Below are positions 60,007-64,000 of a stretch of 64,000 bases of DNA, piece after piece. Every line of letters starts with the position of its first letter. Within the stretch, counting starts at the first letter, position 1. Source of the DNA: Sitta carolinensis (Eukaryota > Chordata > Aves > Passeriformes > Sittidae); the NCBI GenBank assembly GCA_032173965.1, contig CM063288.1:14612501-14676500 (forward strand). Reading direction: 5' to 3'. Made by a program: the position numbers and the translations under genes. Under the pieces are notes generated by a model that made no database searches, had not been told where the DNA came from, and saw only the letters and a program-made list of their open reading frames with translations.

Positions 60007-62452
60007 AAAATGTACATATTCTCAACATGCTTTAAGTGGTAGAGATGTTTACAACAGCTTGTGAAATCACTGACAGCTGTAAATACCACACAACCATCCT
60101 CACTCTTTTTTGATTACTGAAACAATGATTCTGGGAGGCAGAGAGAAGTAGATCCAATGGATTTTAGAAGTTATACAGCAGGAGGAGGACAGCTCAGAGT
60201 CCTCCTTCAGATTTTATTTTCTATTATGGTTTATGTGTGTGACACAATTCTTAAAAAAAGAGTGATGTGGGCAATCAAAGGCCTCCTGTTATCAAACTGT
60301 AGCATCAGTTCTAACACTAGTGCCTTTTAGAGGCCATTTCCATGAAAGAGGGAATCACTCGTAGCTGTTTCCTAGCCTGATCTGCCCATCTTATTCTTTA
60401 AAAGACATTTTCCCAACCTTAGCTTTTCCACAGAATGGTTCTTCTGTTTTTGAAAGTGAGACAGGGAATAAATGCATCACGTTTAAAATGGATGGGTTTA
60501 TTTATACTAATTGGTGTTCATGAAGTTCTTTCATAAGCCAACGTTCGCTTATTCAATAAACTTCATAAGCAAAAAGATAACCCTTGCGAAGAGAAGGGAC
60601 AGAAAAAGTGAATAGAGATATTAAGCAGTAAGAACTATGAAATGTAACTATCAGGTGCCTCAGGATTTCAGAGGTCTAACAAGTGCTGAGACTGTCTTCC
60701 ATGTTATAAAGAAGGGAAGCTTTAAAGATAGATTTCAAGGAGGATGACATCACAAATTTATATATTCACAATGAACTCCTTAAATGTATGTGGGAGCAAA
60801 ATATGAAAGGAGGTGGCTGAAAATGTGAAAAAGCTTTATTCAGCAGTTGATACTCTTTCATAACTTTTTGTTTTAAATTTTAATTATTTGAGGCCATGAT
60901 TGCTGCCAGGCTCACTGCTGGCCCTCCCATGTGCCCAATGCATCCTGGTAGTCTTGGCTTGGCTATGAATTCCAGCTAAGCTGGGGAATGGTAAGAACTG
61001 AACAATATGCATAAGGCAACCAGGAGAAATATGGATTCATATCAGCTTTCCAGATCGTCAAAGTACTGCATGGACTGAGGCTGATGCTGGTGATTAGTTT
61101 GGAAGCAAATCTGATTCATTGCTGGCAGGGTTTCTGTCTGGAACCAAGGAAAGTTGGTGAAATGTGAGTTTTTGGCTGATTGTTAGTGGAAAAGGTAGAA
61201 TAGATGATATTAAGAGATACTTCAGGATCTTGGGATGACTGGTTAAAAGATCAGGAGAGGAACTAGTGTTCTTTATCCTCCCAATTGGAGGGAATGATGA
61301 GGAAAGAAACTGGAAGAGCCAGCAGATCAATACCTGCCTCTGAGCCTGGTATCAACAGCAGAATTCTGGGTTTTTTGATTATGGGTCAGTTTACATTACA
61401 TCAGGCCTGCTGACAGCACCCAAGGTACACCTCTCTCAAAGGGGCAGAAGGATCTTTGCACAGGAGTTAGCAGGGAATTAAAAGTCTTTTCTAACCAAAA
61501 TGATTCTTTGATTGTGATCTAATCCAAAGATGGTAAGCAAGACTTGCCCAGATCTGCCTTTTCTTCAAAACTGCTACTTTTATGTATTGCAACAGCAGAA
61601 GAGCTAGCTTTTGGTTGTGGAGAGTGAACTTGATTTGCTTCTTTTTTGCTGAGGTTCCAAGATGAAGTCTCATTTGCAATGGGTGGAGTGGTGATACATA
61701 TATATGCATCTAAGCAGAGAGCCTCCGTTTCCAGGGCTGTCAACTGAACCTTCTTCACACTATGGAGAGCACTTAATAAATGCAAAAAGAAAAAAAAATG
61801 TGAAACGTGATCTTGCTGGAATGGGGAGGCATCCAAAAGGACTGTGCTTTGGGTTGTACAGCCTTCACAAGGAGTCAGAACAAATATCCAGACTTCAATG
61901 CAAGACCAAACAGAGTTGTTCAGTCCCTGTGGAGATGAGATGTAGAACTGGAGAATGTAAACAGATGTGGATTCATTTTGATGCATTTTTGAAAAGACAA
62001 ATGACTTTCATGCTGCTATATTTTAGAGTTCACTCCATCTTCTTATCAAAAATATGATGCATAATAGCAATAGTCACTTCATTTCCATTTCTCAATCTGT
62101 CTGGAGAGCAAAAGGCACAGTCATTTGTAGATGAGTTAACAACAGTGTCTAACAACTGTTGGGAAAGACTTGGAGAGATTAAGACACTGAAGAAAAAAGA
62201 AAGAACTATCAAGAAAGTAAGAGTCTGAAGGAAAGCACCATGATAGATTGAGATCTTGAAATAGAGTGTGTTTATATATTATTGCAGGTGGGTTGATTAG
62301 CACATGAGAGATTCCAGCACAGCCTCATCCATCTGGAAAAGAGAATTCAAATGGTGAGTATCCAACTAACCCCATATGGATATAAACATTCCATTGAAAC
62401 AAGAAACTATAGGATACAAAATAGGTGGAATTTCAGCATCATAATCTCATCA

Positions 62453-62454
<2 letters not shown>
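60007..62454. other. Intergenic desert, segment 7
   Basis: I recognise nothing in this AT-rich stretch. Confidence 0.55.

Positions 62455-62516
<62 letters not shown>
62455..62516. repeat. T62 homopolymer
   Basis: An uninterrupted run of 62 T may be the poly(A) tail of the - strand insertion described next. Its length is uncertain because of polymerase slippage. Confidence 0.9.
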
Positions 62517-62905
62517 CCCCAGGGGAGATTCATTCTGAAAGGGCAAGGCTCACACACTAAAAGGCTGGAATATTCTCAGCATCCTGGGAGCTGGCTTCTG
62601 TGGGTGAACAGAGGGTGCCAACAGTCAAGAGTGTCTCTGAGGCTATGGATACGATGGGAAGGCCCCTTGTTCAAGGATATCTCAACCAGTTTCAACTAAC
62701 CAGTGTGGTCTGTTCAGGTCAATATTATGGACAGCAATAAACAAGAGGACACTGTGTCTCTTCAGTCTCATGGATATAACTTTCTGCTTACAGCTGTATT
62801 TGGCAAAGGCCTGTAGGTGGTTATGGACTTTGAGTCAGTGGCTGGGCTTGGATGGGAGCCTTCTGGCTTGCAGTCCTGCACTCTAACCATCTAATCTCTC
62901 AGCCC
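62517..62905 (-). mobile_element. Possible tRNA-headed SINE or retrocopy ending in poly(A)
   Basis: Read on the - strand, the segment starts near 62905 with a tRNA-like head (gatggttagagtgcaggactgcaagcc, then gctcccatccaagcccagccactgact). It then runs about 300 bases of unrecognised body and ends in the A62 tract. The head resembles MIR/CORE-SINE heads and a tRNA-Cys-like layout, but no functional cloverleaf forms. An imperfect 13-14 base direct repeat (62442-62454 and 62892-62905) may be the target-site duplication. Confidence 0.35.
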
Positions 62906-64000
62906 AAAGGAAATTGCGGCATCCCTTTGGGCCCTTGGTAAGACACCACAGCTTTGTGTGCCTAGCTTTTGATGGGGATATTTGAAGGTTTCACAGATGG
63001 CAGTCAGTGACTCTCTGCCCTTTTTCTACCTGGAGGCTACCAAAGGATGGCAGCAAAGAGGCAGGCGTTAGAGGGACATTGGGATATGAAAAGAGGGGGT
63101 ATGTGCAGCGGAAGAAGTGCTGGAATTGCTTTTTCTGTGAAAGAAAGGCATACTATCTTGGAAAACAAATTATCTGGAATACAATATTTTCTGCAGTTTG
63201 GTGCTGCTAAAAAATGCTGCACTGGCATCTCTGCAACATGATACCCCAAAGCAAGAGTACGGTTTGTTATTACATGTGTGGCCAGGAGGACTTCGTGGTG
63301 GTGGAGGAGACATCCTCAGCTATGGCTGGGTATTTAGTTTCCATGTCTCTTCTGTCCTAGGATAGCAGTCAGCAATAATTACTTTAGTGGTTTCTACCCT
63401 GCAATTCATAACCTCTAGGCACTATACTCAGCTCCACAAATTTGTTCCATGCAGGCCCCTTGTAGCAGGATGACAACTTCTACTCTCTGCCGAGCTTGGT
63501 GTAGATTCACGTGGGAAAGCTAGAGAAGAAATGCCAGTTCACTGGAGTGGCACCGAAAGTGCCAGCCCAGCTTTTGGTAATGAGCCTCCAACATTTGGGA
63601 ACAATCCTGAAGTGACAGAGTAACAATGATCGATCTGAGACATATGATTTAAAGAACTACCAGCCACCAGATCTAGACAGGAGAGGAAAACTGATCACTG
63701 ATAACAACTATTATTGACAGAAGTGTTAAGAATATTTCCTGATGACACAAGAAGACACCCTGTGTCCTTTAAATCTGTTGCAAATTCCTATTATCTAAGT
63801 GTGATTTTCTTTAAAACAAGAAAAGAGGCACTTTCTTTTTGTTTTTTGTTTAACAGAGCTCCTGTGCCTGACATAATCTTTACACTTGCCTCCCCAGCTA
63901 AGTATCTTTTTTCTTTTCCTTCCCTGGTGTTTGCATGAACTTGGTGAACCCTCATCACGTGTGGCAGTGTTTATATTTGCACAGGCTGTTCTGCGTGTCT
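62906..64000. other. Intergenic desert, end of window
   Basis: No gene, RNA gene or repeat is recognised up to the window edge. Confidence 0.55.

Noticed and set aside
1..64000. CRISPR arrays, operons, phage or plasmid systems
   Set aside because: No regularly spaced direct repeats with unique spacers and no prokaryotic gene organisation are present. The spliced vertebrate genes exclude a bacterial origin.

Overview
The window is vertebrate nuclear DNA and most likely comes from a bird. It carries two single-copy genes of the insulin-like growth factor binding protein family, with compact introns and low repeat content. The repeats are mainly antisense fragments of CR1 LINEs plus a few very old SINE-like relics. 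No prokaryotic, organellar or phage features are visible.

Layout. Positions 1-6325 hold the 3' part of IGFBP2 on the + strand: the end of intron 1, exons 2, 3 and 4, the stop codon at 5008-5010 and a 3' UTR ending near an AATAAA at 6303. Exon 1 lies before the window. Positions 9145-33010 hold a complete IGFBP5 on the - strand. Its start codon is at 32027, its coding exons are 31697-32027, 14121-14347, 13836-13955 and 13316-13447, and its stop codon is at 13316-13318. The protein is 269 residues. A 4.2 kb 3' UTR ends near an AATAAA at 9162-9167, and a 1 kb 5' UTR lies behind a TATA-like box at 33032-33041. The genes are tail to tail and share the family intron phases (1, 0, 0). This is the known ancestral IGFBP2-IGFBP5 pair. 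A 2.8 kb spacer separates them and contains an isolated CpG island.

Positions 33.1-64 kb, upstream of IGFBP5, contain no gene I can support. In human the same side of IGFBP5 is gene-poor and carries long-range IGFBP5 enhancers, so this stretch is best read as regulatory desert. Two segments (about 39.04-39.80 and 44.76-45.11 kb) look like candidate conserved non-coding elements. A decayed Ty3/gypsy reverse transcriptase fragment lies at about 52.6-52.8 kb.

Both proteins are secreted and bind IGF-I and IGF-II through an N-terminal cysteine-rich domain and a C-terminal thyroglobulin type-1 domain. IGFBP2 keeps its C-terminal RGD motif, and IGFBP5 keeps its basic heparin-binding and nuclear-localisation stretch. 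The most informative non-coding observations are 8-mer matches to the miR-140-5p and miR-143-3p seeds in the IGFBP5 3' UTR, a 190-base purine tract in that UTR, a roughly 0.75 kb degenerate minisatellite beside the exon 1 splice donor, orphan CpG islands at 8.15-8.48 and 26.7-27.04 kb, and a three-codon upstream ORF that is the only upstream ATG in the inferred 5' UTR. I found no convincing undescribed system.
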